Origin: Pedobacter cryoconitis
GTDB taxonomy: Bacteria; Bacteroidota; Bacteroidia; Sphingobacteriales; Sphingobacteriaceae
NCBI RefSeq assembly: GCF_014200605.1
Contig: NZ_JACHCE010000001.1
Span: 1,302,001-1,366,000 of the forward strand
Length of the DNA stretch: 64,000 bases
Direction: 5' to 3'
Of the stretch, positions 59,001-64,000 are shown in pieces (positions within the stretch are counted from its first letter, which is position 1; every line of letters starts with the position of its first letter). Under the pieces are notes generated by a model. That model saw nothing but the letters and a program-made list of their open reading frames with translations, was not told where the DNA came from and ran no database searches. Made by a program: the position numbers and the translations under genes.

Positions 59001-60604
59001 GAGAAATTTGTGTATCCGGTATAGGCGTATCCAGAGGATATCTGAACAGGGCAGAACTGACCAGTGAGAAATTTATTGCAGATCCTTTCCGTTCAGGAAA
59101 TAAACTATATAAAACCGGGGATCTTGGCAGGACTCTGCCCGAAGGTACAATTGAATATCTTGGCAGGATTGATGATCAGGTGAAAATCCGTGGTTACCGT
59201 ATAGAATTAGGAGAAATAGAATACGTACTCAACCAGCATCCTGCTATAGAACAAAGCATTGTTATTGCCAAATCAGACCAGCAGGGAACTAAACGTCTTA
59301 TCGCATATTTTGTGTCTTCAAAAGACACAGATGCATTATCGCAACAGGAAGGGTTTAGCAATGAGGCGCTGACCGGCTATCTTAAAAAACATTTACCAGA
59401 GTATATGATTCCGGTACTGATCAGACTGGATCAGCTGCCGTTAACTGCCAACGGTAAAATAGACAAGAAAGCATTGCCGGAACCAGAAGGGGAATTATTA
59501 TCGGCTAAAATCTATACCGGTCCCCGTAACCATACAGAGCAGGCGCTGGCTGATATCTGGCAAGAGTTATTGCAGGTCCGGAAAATCGGTATCCATGATA
59601 ATTTCTTTGAACTGGGCGGTCATTCCTTAATTGCTGTAAGATTGCTATCGCGGATCAGAAACCTTGGATATAGCATGCAGTTAAGTGACCTGATGACTTT
59701 CCCAACTATTGCCGGACAATCTGCAGTTCTTAATGGTACAGCAGATGATGAAGAGGCAGAAATTGAAGAATTCAATAAAAAACATATCATCTTATTGAAT
59801 AAGGCGAAAGCAGGGACACCCTTATTTATTTTGCCGGGCGGGGTCGGTTTGGTTGACGGATATGATAAAATAGCGAAGGAAATAGAAACAGTAGCACCGG
59901 TTTATGGGCTTAATATGGTTGGTTCACTGCAGGGCGAAACCCCATTACAGCATATGAAAGATATCGCGGAGCAGAATGTCAAATGGATCAGAAAAATACA
60001 AAACAAAGGTCCATATCGTCTTGCAGGGCATTCTTTAGGGGGATGGATTGTTTTTGAAATGACAAAAATCCTTGAAGCCATGAACGAAAAGGTAGAGTTA
60101 GCAGCTATTATCGATGTATCCCCAAGGGATATTATGCCATCAGGAGCAGAAGTACTGATACAGGATGCAGTTGCTTACCTCGAAGTCTTTGAGCTTATTA
60201 AAGCAGATCAGCCTCATCCGGATTGGTTATTGAAATTCAAATCTGAGATTCATCAGTTACCAGCACATGAAATGCGTGAGTTTATGCTTGATTTCATCGT
60301 GACTCAATACAGAGATCTTAAAAAAGGTACTGAATTTGATTTAAAGCTGGTTTATTTACTGGTATTTAACTCTACCAATTATAATTATGTCACTTCCGGC
60401 AAAGTAAATGCAGCGCTAACTATTATCAGGGCGGATATCCAGAAGTGGGAAAACGATGGTTTTAAAGAAGATTTGGGCTGGCTTGCCCATTCAGATCTGA
60501 TCAAAGCCTCAGTTACCCCTGGAGATCACTTTAATATGACCTTTGGTGAAAACGGAACTACAATGGGTGGTTATTTGAAAGGTCTTTTAGAAGCATTAAA
60601 ATAA
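46865..60604 (+). CDS. NRPS-4, four modules with terminal thioesterase
   Basis: NRPS of 4579 residues. Residues 1-62 form an acidic TubC-type docking domain. C1 L-accepting (HH 206); A1 (Y681TSGSTG) pocket DFWNIGMVHK, the Thr code; T1 (GGDS, Ser1074) without an E domain. C2 is atypical (IYPMSDIERGM near 1150; HHAILDG from 1282). A2 (1761) reads DAWFMANIVK, Leu-like; T2 Ser2146. C3 (HH 2328); A3 (2804) Thr code again; T3 Ser3197. C4 (HH 3377); A4 (3853) DIWELTADDK; T4 Ser4254. A type I TE ends the protein: GHSLGG Ser4390, Asp4417 (IIDVSP), His4555 (GDH). Predicted additions to the NRPS-3 chain: Thr (possibly dehydrated), Leu, Thr, Dap, then hydrolysis or cyclisation, perhaps through a Thr hydroxyl or Dap amine. 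The gene is followed by an intrinsic terminator. The two Thr A domains are similar over their whole length, suggesting an older duplication. Confidence 0.96.
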   Translation: MLSQNLTDIEGLLKRANAMGVEIFLEDDELIVETSEEVEIDEDFWDELRNNKTQLTAYLRDHSPQKKGQPIITNVVPVSQYAAHIPLSYSQESLWFIDRLEGSTHYHIPAILRLKGKVDHAALEMALQTIINRHEVLRTVIREEDGVAYQHVMKADRWKMDVFNDQGMSSVQTFIEQPFDLSAAHMLRAGLFQVTENEELLVIVMHHIASDGWSLSIIVKELSALYEAYTKGSIPELSVMAVQYADYAIWQKTYISGDLLQRQQAYWKKQLSGIEPLQLTTDFARPAVQSTRGAVLEKVFSKALHEQLNELSRKHDVTLFMTLLAAFQVLLYRHSGQDDICVGTPIAGRLRREVEELVGYFINTLAIRSDLSDNPSFTALLKQVKNTLLDSYDHQDIPFEKIVDVIVKERDMSRGPLFQVMFVLQNTPDSHLSLGDLRVTIEEPENTTAKFDLTFNLRQSEQGLSLSAEYCTDLFKEETVLKFIAHYEELLHAIIAKPDENIGALRMLRHHEEYQLLQEFSGLTVGYPQGTTILDLIDAQVKRVPDAIAVVYEDEKLTYRELDERSGQLGHYLRSQGVQAETLVPVCLERSLDMIVALLGVLKAGGAYVPMDPSYPEDRVSYMIEDTGALLVISHSNSSLVCKKFSGHVIELDTDQALFGAQPLTPFESGRSPENAAYVIYTSGSTGRPKGVIIADFNVVRLFETDVPLYDFNGDDVWTMFHSFCFDFSVWEMYGALFYGGKLIVVPKAATQDTMLFGKLLLDEKVTVLNQTPSAFYVLQDYLTKNTSSVAIRYVIFGGEALNPSKLKPWSSLYSNCRLINMYGITETTVHVTYQELLPVHIESSQSVIGKPIPTLQAYIFNSGQHLSPVGVNGELYIGGAGVARGYLNRESLTAEKFIEHPLLPGKRLYRTGDLARWNTDGTLEYLGRIDDQVKIRGFRIELGEIESVLEQSGLVRQSVVLAKTDHQGNKRLVGYVVAERPLDKQKIQEHLKLHLPEYMVPALWVSIDEIPLTVNGKVNRKALPDPDVSELSSKEYIAPRSETEIKLAGIWQDLLGIEQVGIADNFFELGGDSIRVIRVVSKIADVFGKEVRVFDVYRAKTILELAALIDEHTADHSAQVKNYNEVKEELEQFKNAALLNFPDKDQIEDIYPMSDIERGMVYISSVNPEEALYHDQFVLKMPKSMDVVLLKKALTLLVQKHNILRTAFPQAAEDLQVVYKSIEFDIDYFNIEFVNGKKLKDTIEEYLAEERKNPFDVSKAPLWKASVFGHKKYNILIFQFHHAILDGWSVASLNTELYNLCQRLLTESEQVSLLPLTGSYKDFIIESLIAKREGADETFWKQELSGYKRLDIFLKEDNLQMCEWTCDSAYIERLQEKLKRDKISLKGLFFGAYLHCLGMMTYDDELTVGLITNNRPVREDGDQLLGCFLNSIPFRFHKMDSKETWQLYFQKIEDQLFRIKERDRTSLMEIKKITRESSTDENPFFDAVFNFINFHVYDHIGFDVSKENEYETGDESLTINGYELTNTYLDCTTSITANTLTVSFSLRKELKSGKKLEELQTYFKNVITAYLEDYTSPVANSIILPDYELNRQLKQFSHAGGERVVADQTLANLFEKQAALTPGAIALVYGDERLTYKELNERSNQLGHYLKSKGVKPETLVPICLDRSTELVIAILGILKAGGAYVPVDTNYPADRISFMLSDSGCAMVITSIRFADLCQTDDPGIELLCLDELEMILLACPVSNVPHDSQVGNLAYVIYTSGSTGRPKGTMITHKGVLNMIDCHVSIYNVTAESSMTVMSSIGFDASVWEIWPYLGTGATIHLLEDQIRVAPEELVNYYINHEITHSFIATGLVVDVVNILRKSITSLEYLMTAGDRLGAMDVKDLPFILVNNYGPTENTIVATYYPLTDLDGDTLPPIGKPVSNVTTFIVDGFLNVSPLGVAGELCIGGVQLARGYLNLPELTENKFVSNPLNSGQRLYRSGDLVRWLPDGNMEFLGRIDDQVKIRGYRIELGEIENVLLQYPGISNGIVLAKADHHNNKRLIGYIVPEPSFSKTELQSWLKERLPEYMVPGLWIEMEEIPLTDNGKIDRKALLSISEGDTTTAVFVAPRNKTEDLLAVIWQNLLGVERAGVLDNFFDLGGHSLLAMRLMTAIRNEFAVEISMRDLFTHLTIAALADYIDGKKGKTVLPDLVVQPKGKQIPLSFSQERLWFIDQLEGSTHYHIPAVLRLHGVVDQDALTYALQTIINRHEVLRTVFREENGIAYQKIMGTDQWALSEINKGSDTLKDQQVAEFIDQPFNLSADYMLRAALFPVAENEELLVIVMHHIASDGWSLSVIVNELTELYYAYTHDQLPKLPVLAVQYADYSIWQKTYISGDLLAGQQTYWKKQLAGLEPLQLATDYARPAVQSTRGAVIETLLNKELADQLDELSQQQQVTLFMTLLSAFQVLLYRHTGQDDICVGTPIAGRLRQETENLIGFFINTLAIRSDLSGNLSFNNLLKQVKNTLLDSYDHQDIPFEKVVDAVVSDRDRSRSPLFQVLFALQNTPDASELNLGDIPFVVEEPDYKTSKFDLSFTMQQGEKGLSLSVEYCTDLFAEETISGLITHFEQLLKAIIADPDENIAVLQMLQPAEELLLLEEFSGMAAGYPQDTTITDLIAAQVKRVPDAVAVVYEQQQLTYRELDEKSNQLGRYLRNQGVQAETLVPVCLERSLDMIVAILGVLKAGGAYVPMDPSYPEDRISYMLEDTGALLVISHSNCSVVCEKFSGQVIELDTDHQLIGAEAITGFDSERVPENAAYVIYTSGSTGRPKGVIIEDINVVRLFETDQPLFDFNGNDVWTMFHSFCFDFSVWEMYGALFYGGRLVVVPKAATQDTALFGKLLLEEKVTVLNQTPSAFYVLQDYLTKNASSVAIRYVIFGGEALNPVKLKPWNELYKNCRLINMYGITETTVHVTYQELLPVHLQSSQSLIGKPIPTLRAYIFNQSQHLSPIGVVGELYIGGAGVARGYLNLPVLTAERFVQHSLLPGARLYRTGDLARWNADGTIEYLGRIDDQVKIRGFRIELGEIESILEQSGLVRQNVILAKKDNYGNQYLAGYVVPEGVLNKEEIQDYLRIHLPEYMVPALWVSMDEIPLTVNGKVNRKALPDPDVRALSSKEFVAPRNATEQILVNIWQELLGIPQIGIQDSFFELGGHSLLVTRLTAAIRKELSIELAIKDVFLYPVAAALAAYLDTPGTGKLLPSIILNNRPELIPLSFSQERLWFIDQLEGSSHYHIPAVLRLKGKLNRAALQQAIQSIVNRHEILRTVIREDDGIGYQLVLPANQWQLSAITVKGDSKLTVAGFINEPFNLSSDHLLRAGLLSLAEEECLLVLVMHHIASDGWSLSVIVKELSELYNAYSGAFEPVLDPLAVQYADYAIWQRTHITGELLQLQQDYWTHKLAGAESLQLPTDFPRPAMQSTAGNILYYNLPGDLASSLNQYSKEQGVTLFMTLLSAFQVLLYRYSGQQDVTVGTLVAGRTQQEIENLVGFFINTLAIRSDLGGEPSFDELVQKVKTTLLEAYGHQDMPFEKALEMVAGNRDLGKNPLFQVMFILQNTPDNSELVLHKLTVSQEAPDYSPSQFDINFVVTEQKEGLLLEIGYCTDLFLEDTILRLAGHYEQLLRAVIAASDTQINRLKMMTSAEEVSLLAQFSGPETAYPKQSNVVAIFEEWALKTPDAVAVLFENQAYTYKELNEKANRLAHYLIDKGMKADQLTGLCIGRSLDMITGILGIWKAGGAYVPIDPSYPAERVDYLLNDSGIDLIISDQQSRGALPAHLQKTLILLGGSGFLTGQRVTSPVNRIAGQDLSYMIYTSGSTGKPKGVLVEHQGMLNHLYAKVNELQLDQNSVIAYTASYTFDISVWQMFCALLTGGCTVVYPAALILEPAALISKVEADQVTVLELVPSYLAAVLQEKTSVRLKNLRYLLVTGEAVSQSVLAQWFAHPDYGRIPVVNAYGPTEASDDITHHFMHSTPQTSNVPLGKTIQNLHIYILDAYGQICPLGVPGEICVSGIGVSRGYLNRAELTSEKFIADPFRSGNKLYKTGDLGRTLPEGTIEYLGRIDDQVKIRGYRIELGEIEYVLNQHPAIEQSIVIAKSDQQGTKRLIAYFVSSKDTDALSQQEGFSNEALTGYLKKHLPEYMIPVLIRLDQLPLTANGKIDKKALPEPEGELLSAKIYTGPRNHTEQALADIWQELLQVRKIGIHDNFFELGGHSLIAVRLLSRIRNLGYSMQLSDLMTFPTIAGQSAVLNGTADDEEAEIEEFNKKHIILLNKAKAGTPLFILPGGVGLVDGYDKIAKEIETVAPVYGLNMVGSLQGETPLQHMKDIAEQNVKWIRKIQNKGPYRLAGHSLGGWIVFEMTKILEAMNEKVELAAIIDVSPRDIMPSGAEVLIQDAVAYLEVFELIKADQPHPDWLLKFKSEIHQLPAHEMREFMLDFIVTQYRDLKKGTEFDLKLVYLLVFNSTNYNYVTSGKVNAALTIIRADIQKWENDGFKEDLGWLAHSDLIKASVTPGDHFNMTFGENGTTMGGYLKGLLEALK
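50311..51640 (+). other. Atypical condensation domain between the Thr and Leu-like modules of NRPS-4
   Basis: Residues about 1150-1590 of NRPS-4. The catalytic HHAILDG is intact, but the rest differs from every other C domain in the window: the first motif is IYPMSDIERGMVYIS rather than PLSFSQERLWF or LQEGMLFH, and it uses many Lys/Glu residues. It directly follows a Thr-loading module whose carrier has the E-type GGDS motif although no E domain is present. C domains in this position in other systems can dehydrate Thr to dehydrobutyrine; that role is an inference here. Confidence 0.6.
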
Positions 60605-60634
60605 TAAATAAACAGATCCCCCTCTCTGTTGATT

Positions 60635-60688
60635 AAGGATTCTAAGGTTATGCGCTCAGCGTTTAACCTTAGATCCTTTTTTTATTTT
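60635..60688 (+). terminator. Intrinsic terminator after NRPS-4
   Basis: A long stem pairs AAGGATTCTAAGGTT with AACCTTAGATCCTT (one bulged T), capped by CGCT/AGCG, and is followed by TTTTTTTATTTT. It lies 31 bases after the NRPS-4 stop and ends the biosynthetic transcript. The T run is on the + strand only, so it should not serve the minus-strand gene that converges from the right. Confidence 0.88.
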
Positions 60689-60727
60689 GAATATTCCGGT
60701 CATTCATCGCATGACCTTATTGCTGCA

Positions 60728-63208
60728 TTAAAATCCAGCTGATACCCTGAAGCCGGCAGTACTTTGACTGCCTTCCATTTTACTCAGGTTATCATAATTA
60801 AAAGTTTTAATAAAATTAAACCTCAATCCAAATCTTTGTATACCAATATAGGCTTCTGCATAATTTTTAATCACATCCGAAGTCAGGTAATTTACACCAA
60901 TGACTTCTTCCATTTTTAATTTTTTAAACAGTGGTATTTTGCTTAAAAACAGGCCGCCAAAATTGTGTTCGAAATGAGCTTCCAGAAACTTGTTCCCAGT
61001 ACTGAACTCATAAGGGCTGAGCATCATAAAACCATCAGTAAATTGGGTATAGATAATAATATTACTACCCGCAAAATGCTTGAAGTCCATATAATACAAA
61101 TTGTTCCTGTTGATAAATTTACCGGCACCAATGCTATATTTAAAAACACCCAGGATACCCAATTTCTTGTTGGAATCAAAAACACGGGCCCCGATATAAT
61201 CGAAATCCACATCCGAATTAAGTATGCCTTTTATCCCCTTGCGGTAATCAAGCTGAAGTTTTGGATAGACAGAGCCCTGTCTGATATTGAAATCAGGGCG
61301 CTCTATATAAGTCTGGGCAAAGGCAATATTAAGGGTTAAACCCAGGGTAAGTGCTTTATTCGCTGTAAAAGCATAATCATTTCCTGTCATCGGATATGGA
61401 TTATTGGCTGTAAACTCTTTATCAGGGAAGTCTTTTATCGTTCTGAAAGAAGTATTGATCAAAGGTGTTCTGCTGGCATATTCCAGATTACCGGAAAGAT
61501 AGAGCCCGTTGCTCAGTTCCCTGCCCGAATAAATATTTATAAAATCCTTCTTATATAGTTTTAAGATATTTTCCTTGTTGAATAAAGTAGTTATTGTATT
61601 AAAAAGAGCGGGTATGGCTTCGAAATTACTGTTAAAGTCAGTGTAGCTTGTTCCGCCACTTATTCCAGCATAGCCATTTTGTTTAGGTGCATATCTATAA
61701 GACACATTCGCATTTGCACTCAGTACTTTATTCTCGAAACCATAACGCGGATTAACCTGCATAACCAGCGAAGTACTATCTTTTAATACTTTTCTATAGC
61801 TCAGTTTAGGATTGTAGATCCAGCCTTCTACTGTATTATAGTTGACACTAAATAGTGGTCCGCTAATACTCCAGTATTCTTTATCTTTCGTATTGCGGTG
61901 GGCATAACCTAAAGTAAGGATCTTTAGCGGTTTAATCCTATTCTCTTTTCTGTCTAAAGAATCGCGGTATTTATCAGATCCGTGAACTAATTTGATACTG
62001 TCTTTTTTGACATAATCCCTGCGCTCTTCAGCAGTTAAAACCATAGGCCTTATGGTTGCCCAATAAGTAGAATCTTTTTTATTGGCACCTGCATTTACTT
62101 TCAGTATTTTGTTCGTAAAGAATTTTGGCGGGAAATTAGGGTCAACATCGTAATTACTGAATACACCCGTATAATTGCCCATAAACTTAAAACCAAATAT
62201 ACCTCCCGAATAGTCGTAACGCTGACTGGCCAGCATCCATTTATTTTGGTTCACAGGGATAAATTGCTGTTTGATATGCAGGGTATCAATCCCCTCAATC
62301 ATTGATTTATTGGTAATGGTCAGATCTGTACTATGGATGCGCCAGCTATCATCAATGATATAGATATAGCCATTAAATACCTGGTCATATTTACGGCGGG
62401 GAATAACCTGTATTTTGTTGATCCAGTTATTCCCTTCTCTAAAAGTTCCCATGAATTTATAACGGTAAAACAACAGCGCATTATCGGCAATAGGGGAAAC
62501 AAAACCAACACGGCTCAGTTCACTGATATCAATGTTGTTTTTGTAAAAACTGACCACAAAACCATTAGCCTGATTAAAACTAAAGCCGTTGCTGTTCCCG
62601 CTTACCTTCGAAGAAATCATTTCTTCGTAGACTTTGCCTGGTTCCTGGTAATTGAATTTAGAAACGGATTCAGAAAGATAAAGTATTCCTCTCTTGCCCG
62701 AATCCAGCCCTATGTTTTTAAGGTCATCCTGGATATTCCTGCCTAATATTTTTTTCGGTGCATTTTTAAGCTTTGTTACCCCTTTGATATAAGCATCACA
62801 CGAGAAAGCTTTCACCTCGGTTAAATGCTGTTTACGTTTTTTAATCGCATTCCTGATAATTTCGTAAGCCGGATCTTCTGCATTCGCTTTAATGACTACA
62901 TCTTTTAACTGATAAGCTTCTGCTTCCAGTGTTACAGGGAGATAAGTATCGGCATTGATTTCTACTGCCCTAACCAGTTGTTTATAACCTACGGCCTTAA
63001 AAACTAAAATATATTTCCCTTTGTCCAGCTTAAGCTGAAATTCTCCATTGGTATTGGCAGAAGTCCCTTTACTGGTTCCCTGAATATATAAACTGGTAAA
63101 AGGGAGTGTACCCTGTTGATCGGAGGTGACACCTTTGAGAATGAATTGCTGGCCAAATGTTATACTTGTGGTTAATAGGAATATTGAAAATAATAATAGT
63201 TTCTTCAT
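60728..63208 (-). CDS. Carboxypeptidase-regulatory-like / DUF5686 outer-membrane protein
   Basis: An 826-residue exported protein of a type common in Bacteroidota. The N-terminus is a clear signal peptide (MKKLLLFSIFLLTTSITFG, cleavage probably before QQ). Residues about 22-105 form a carboxypeptidase-D regulatory-like beta-sandwich (ILKGVTSDQQG, PFTSLYIQGTSKGTSANTNG, GEFQLKL, VFKAVGYK), as at the N-terminus of many SusC/TonB-dependent proteins. The remainder matches my recollection of DUF5686: it starts around AYEIIRNAIKKRKQHL and runs into many alternating, aromatic-rich strands ending in GFRVSAGF, consistent with an outer-membrane beta-barrel. There is no plug domain or clear TonB box, so it is probably not a TonB-dependent receptor. 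Function is unknown. It converges on NRPS-4 and is unlikely to belong to the biosynthetic pathway. Confidence 0.85.
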   Translation of the reverse strand: MKKLLLFSIFLLTTSITFGQQFILKGVTSDQQGTLPFTSLYIQGTSKGTSANTNGEFQLKLDKGKYILVFKAVGYKQLVRAVEINADTYLPVTLEAEAYQLKDVVIKANAEDPAYEIIRNAIKKRKQHLTEVKAFSCDAYIKGVTKLKNAPKKILGRNIQDDLKNIGLDSGKRGILYLSESVSKFNYQEPGKVYEEMISSKVSGNSNGFSFNQANGFVVSFYKNNIDISELSRVGFVSPIADNALLFYRYKFMGTFREGNNWINKIQVIPRRKYDQVFNGYIYIIDDSWRIHSTDLTITNKSMIEGIDTLHIKQQFIPVNQNKWMLASQRYDYSGGIFGFKFMGNYTGVFSNYDVDPNFPPKFFTNKILKVNAGANKKDSTYWATIRPMVLTAEERRDYVKKDSIKLVHGSDKYRDSLDRKENRIKPLKILTLGYAHRNTKDKEYWSISGPLFSVNYNTVEGWIYNPKLSYRKVLKDSTSLVMQVNPRYGFENKVLSANANVSYRYAPKQNGYAGISGGTSYTDFNSNFEAIPALFNTITTLFNKENILKLYKKDFINIYSGRELSNGLYLSGNLEYASRTPLINTSFRTIKDFPDKEFTANNPYPMTGNDYAFTANKALTLGLTLNIAFAQTYIERPDFNIRQGSVYPKLQLDYRKGIKGILNSDVDFDYIGARVFDSNKKLGILGVFKYSIGAGKFINRNNLYYMDFKHFAGSNIIIYTQFTDGFMMLSPYEFSTGNKFLEAHFEHNFGGLFLSKIPLFKKLKMEEVIGVNYLTSDVIKNYAEAYIGIQRFGLRFNFIKTFNYDNLSKMEGSQSTAGFRVSAGF

Positions 63209-63365
63209 GTAAATAATATTGGTATCCCAAGATGTTATATTTTGTTGACTATTTCTATATAACAGGAAGTTAAAAAAGGTTAAATATCAGAAAACAGGGT
63301 ACAGGCACTGGATGGCCCATTTTATTTTTTATAATACCTGATATAAAAAGCCGGTCTGCCGTAAA

Positions 63366-63395
63366 TTAAAACGGGCAGTCTGATAACTGCCCGTT
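63366..63395 (-). terminator. Intrinsic terminator after the M61-type peptidase gene
   Basis: Read on the minus strand, ACGGGCAG pairs with CTGCCCGT across an 8-base loop and is followed by TTTTAATTT. It begins 26 bases after the stop codon of the minus-strand gene and separates it from the DUF5686 gene. The rest of the 212-base gap between the two genes shows nothing I can identify. Confidence 0.8.
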
Positions 63396-63420
63396 CTGAG
63401 TAAATATGCTGAACTGAAAA

Positions 63421-64000
63421 TTAGTTTTTAGCTGTATTCAGCCATGCTTTCCTTAAGGCAGCTTGTTCAGCAGTTAATTCCGGGAATTCTTTTAAAACAT
63501 TATACTGCTTTTCATCCTGCAGTTCAACCGGCTGACTCAATGTAATTACATTTTCCCTGCCAGTACTATCTTTTCTTGAAACGACTACAGTCAGTTGATC
63601 TCCTTCTTTGGTCTGTTCACGCAGGCTGGTCAGGAATTGCTGTAACATGGAGGCATCAGGAATAGTTTTTCCATTGATACTTATAAATACATCCCCTTTC
63701 TGATACCCCATTTTTTTACCAAAATCATTCATCCCTTTAGTCTCGGCAATAAATAAGCTTTTACCATTATAACCAATTCCTATTTTGCCCATACCGGCTC
63801 TTTTAACCATCACAAATGGTTCATAATCTACACCTATAGCAGCAAAAATTTCTTTATAAGGAAGTTTCTTTGTGCCTGAAACGTAAGTGTTTAAGAATTC
63901 TCCAATTTCAGGATAGGTTAATTTGGTAATAGTTGCAAATAGCTCGTCATCATTGAAAGACTTTGTTTTTCCATAAGTTTTTGACAAGTCGGCCATCAGG
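63421..64000 (-). CDS. C-terminal part of an M61-like peptidase with PDZ domain (partial)
   Basis: The frame is open through the right edge of the window, and the codon before the first visible Met (63996) is Leu, so this is the end of a longer gene. The first residues (LMADLSKTYGKTKSFNDDELFATI) resemble the helical region that follows the catalytic domain in Bacteroidota M61 glycyl-aminopeptidase-like proteins. Residues about 75-155 form a PDZ domain (GIGYNG, GDVFISINGKTIPDAS, LTVVVSRKDS). The C-terminus is ELTAEQAALRKAWLN. The metalloprotease HExxH would lie beyond the window and cannot be checked. Probably a housekeeping or envelope peptidase unrelated to the NRPS locus. Confidence 0.75.
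   Translation of the reverse strand, partial: LMADLSKTYGKTKSFNDDELFATITKLTYPEIGEFLNTYVSGTKKLPYKEIFAAIGVDYEPFVMVKRAGMGKIGIGYNGKSLFIAETKGMNDFGKKMGYQKGDVFISINGKTIPDASMLQQFLTSLREQTKEGDQLTVVVSRKDSTGRENVITLSQPVELQDEKQYNVLKEFPELTAEQAALRKAWLNTAKN

Noticed and set aside
37344..60604. NRPS-3/NRPS-4 feeding into NRPS-1/NRPS-2 as one giant line
   Set aside because: NRPS-4 ends in an intact TE with Ser, Asp and His visible, its C-terminus has no docking tail, and docking charges pair NRPS-1 with NRPS-2 and NRPS-3 with NRPS-4.
60965..62746. Open frames on the plus strand opposite the DUF5686 gene
   Set aside because: The minus-strand frame has a signal peptide, a recognised domain and full length; the opposite frames show no features.
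60728..63208. The DUF5686 protein as a TonB-dependent siderophore receptor for the cluster
   Set aside because: No plug domain or clear TonB box is visible, and the gene is convergent and separately terminated. SbnA/SbnB homology alone is not evidence for a siderophore, as no citrate-condensing synthetase or iron-uptake gene is present.

Overview
The window looks like a secondary-metabolite locus from a Bacteroidota genome, most like Pedobacter/Sphingobacteriaceae (inferred). The evidence is moderate GC, AT-rich translation starts without strong Shine-Dalgarno sequences, and flanking genes for a carboxypeptidase-regulatory-like/DUF5686 outer-membrane protein and an M61-type PDZ peptidase. About 56 kb of the 64 kb encodes four giant nonribosomal peptide synthetases (NRPSs), all on the + strand.

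Layout: (1) 1-15053, NRPS-1, cut off at its 5' end by the window edge: (C)-A(Asp)-T-E / C-A(hydrophobic)-T / C-A(diamino acid)-T-E / C-A(unassigned)-T. (2) 15088-33012, NRPS-2: TubC-type docking domain, C-A(Phe-like)-T-E / C-A(diamino)-T-E / C-A(Leu-like)-T-E / C-A(diamino)-T-TE. (3) 33076-34845, an ABC half-exporter, then a strong terminator. (4) 35271-37248, an SbnA/SbnB-like pair expected to make L-2,3-diaminopropionate (Dap). (5) 37344-46841, NRPS-3: starter-type C, then three consecutive diamino-acid modules. (6) 46865-60604, NRPS-4: TubC-type docking domain, C-A(Thr)-T / atypical C-A(Leu-like)-T / C-A(Thr)-T / C-A(diamino)-T-TE, then a terminator. (7) 60728-64000, the two unrelated minus-strand genes.

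How it fits together: there are two TE domains and only one visible starter C, so I read the locus as two separate lipopeptide assembly lines (NRPS-1>2 and NRPS-3>4) drawing on one Dap supply and probably one exporter. Seven of the fifteen A domains read DIWELTADDK or a one-residue variant. That pocket is associated with diaminobutyrate in other systems, but here it sits beside Dap-forming enzymes. The NRPS-1 tail is acidic and faces a basic docking hairpin on NRPS-2; the NRPS-3 tail is basic and faces an acidic hairpin on NRPS-4. This looks like a charge code keeping the two lines apart.

Predicted outputs (inference): NRPS-1>2 makes a D-residue-rich peptide ending ...D-Asp-hydrophobic-D-Dap-X-D-Phe-D-Dap-D-Leu-Dap. 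NRPS-3>4 makes acyl-Dap-Dap-Dap-Thr (or dehydrobutyrine)-Leu-Thr-Dap, with no epimerase. The first resembles what I recall of the Pedobacter pedopeptin/isopedopeptin family; I do not recognise the second. No MbtH protein, phosphopantetheinyl transferase, fatty-acid-activating enzyme, RNA gene, CRISPR array or insertion sequence was seen in the window.
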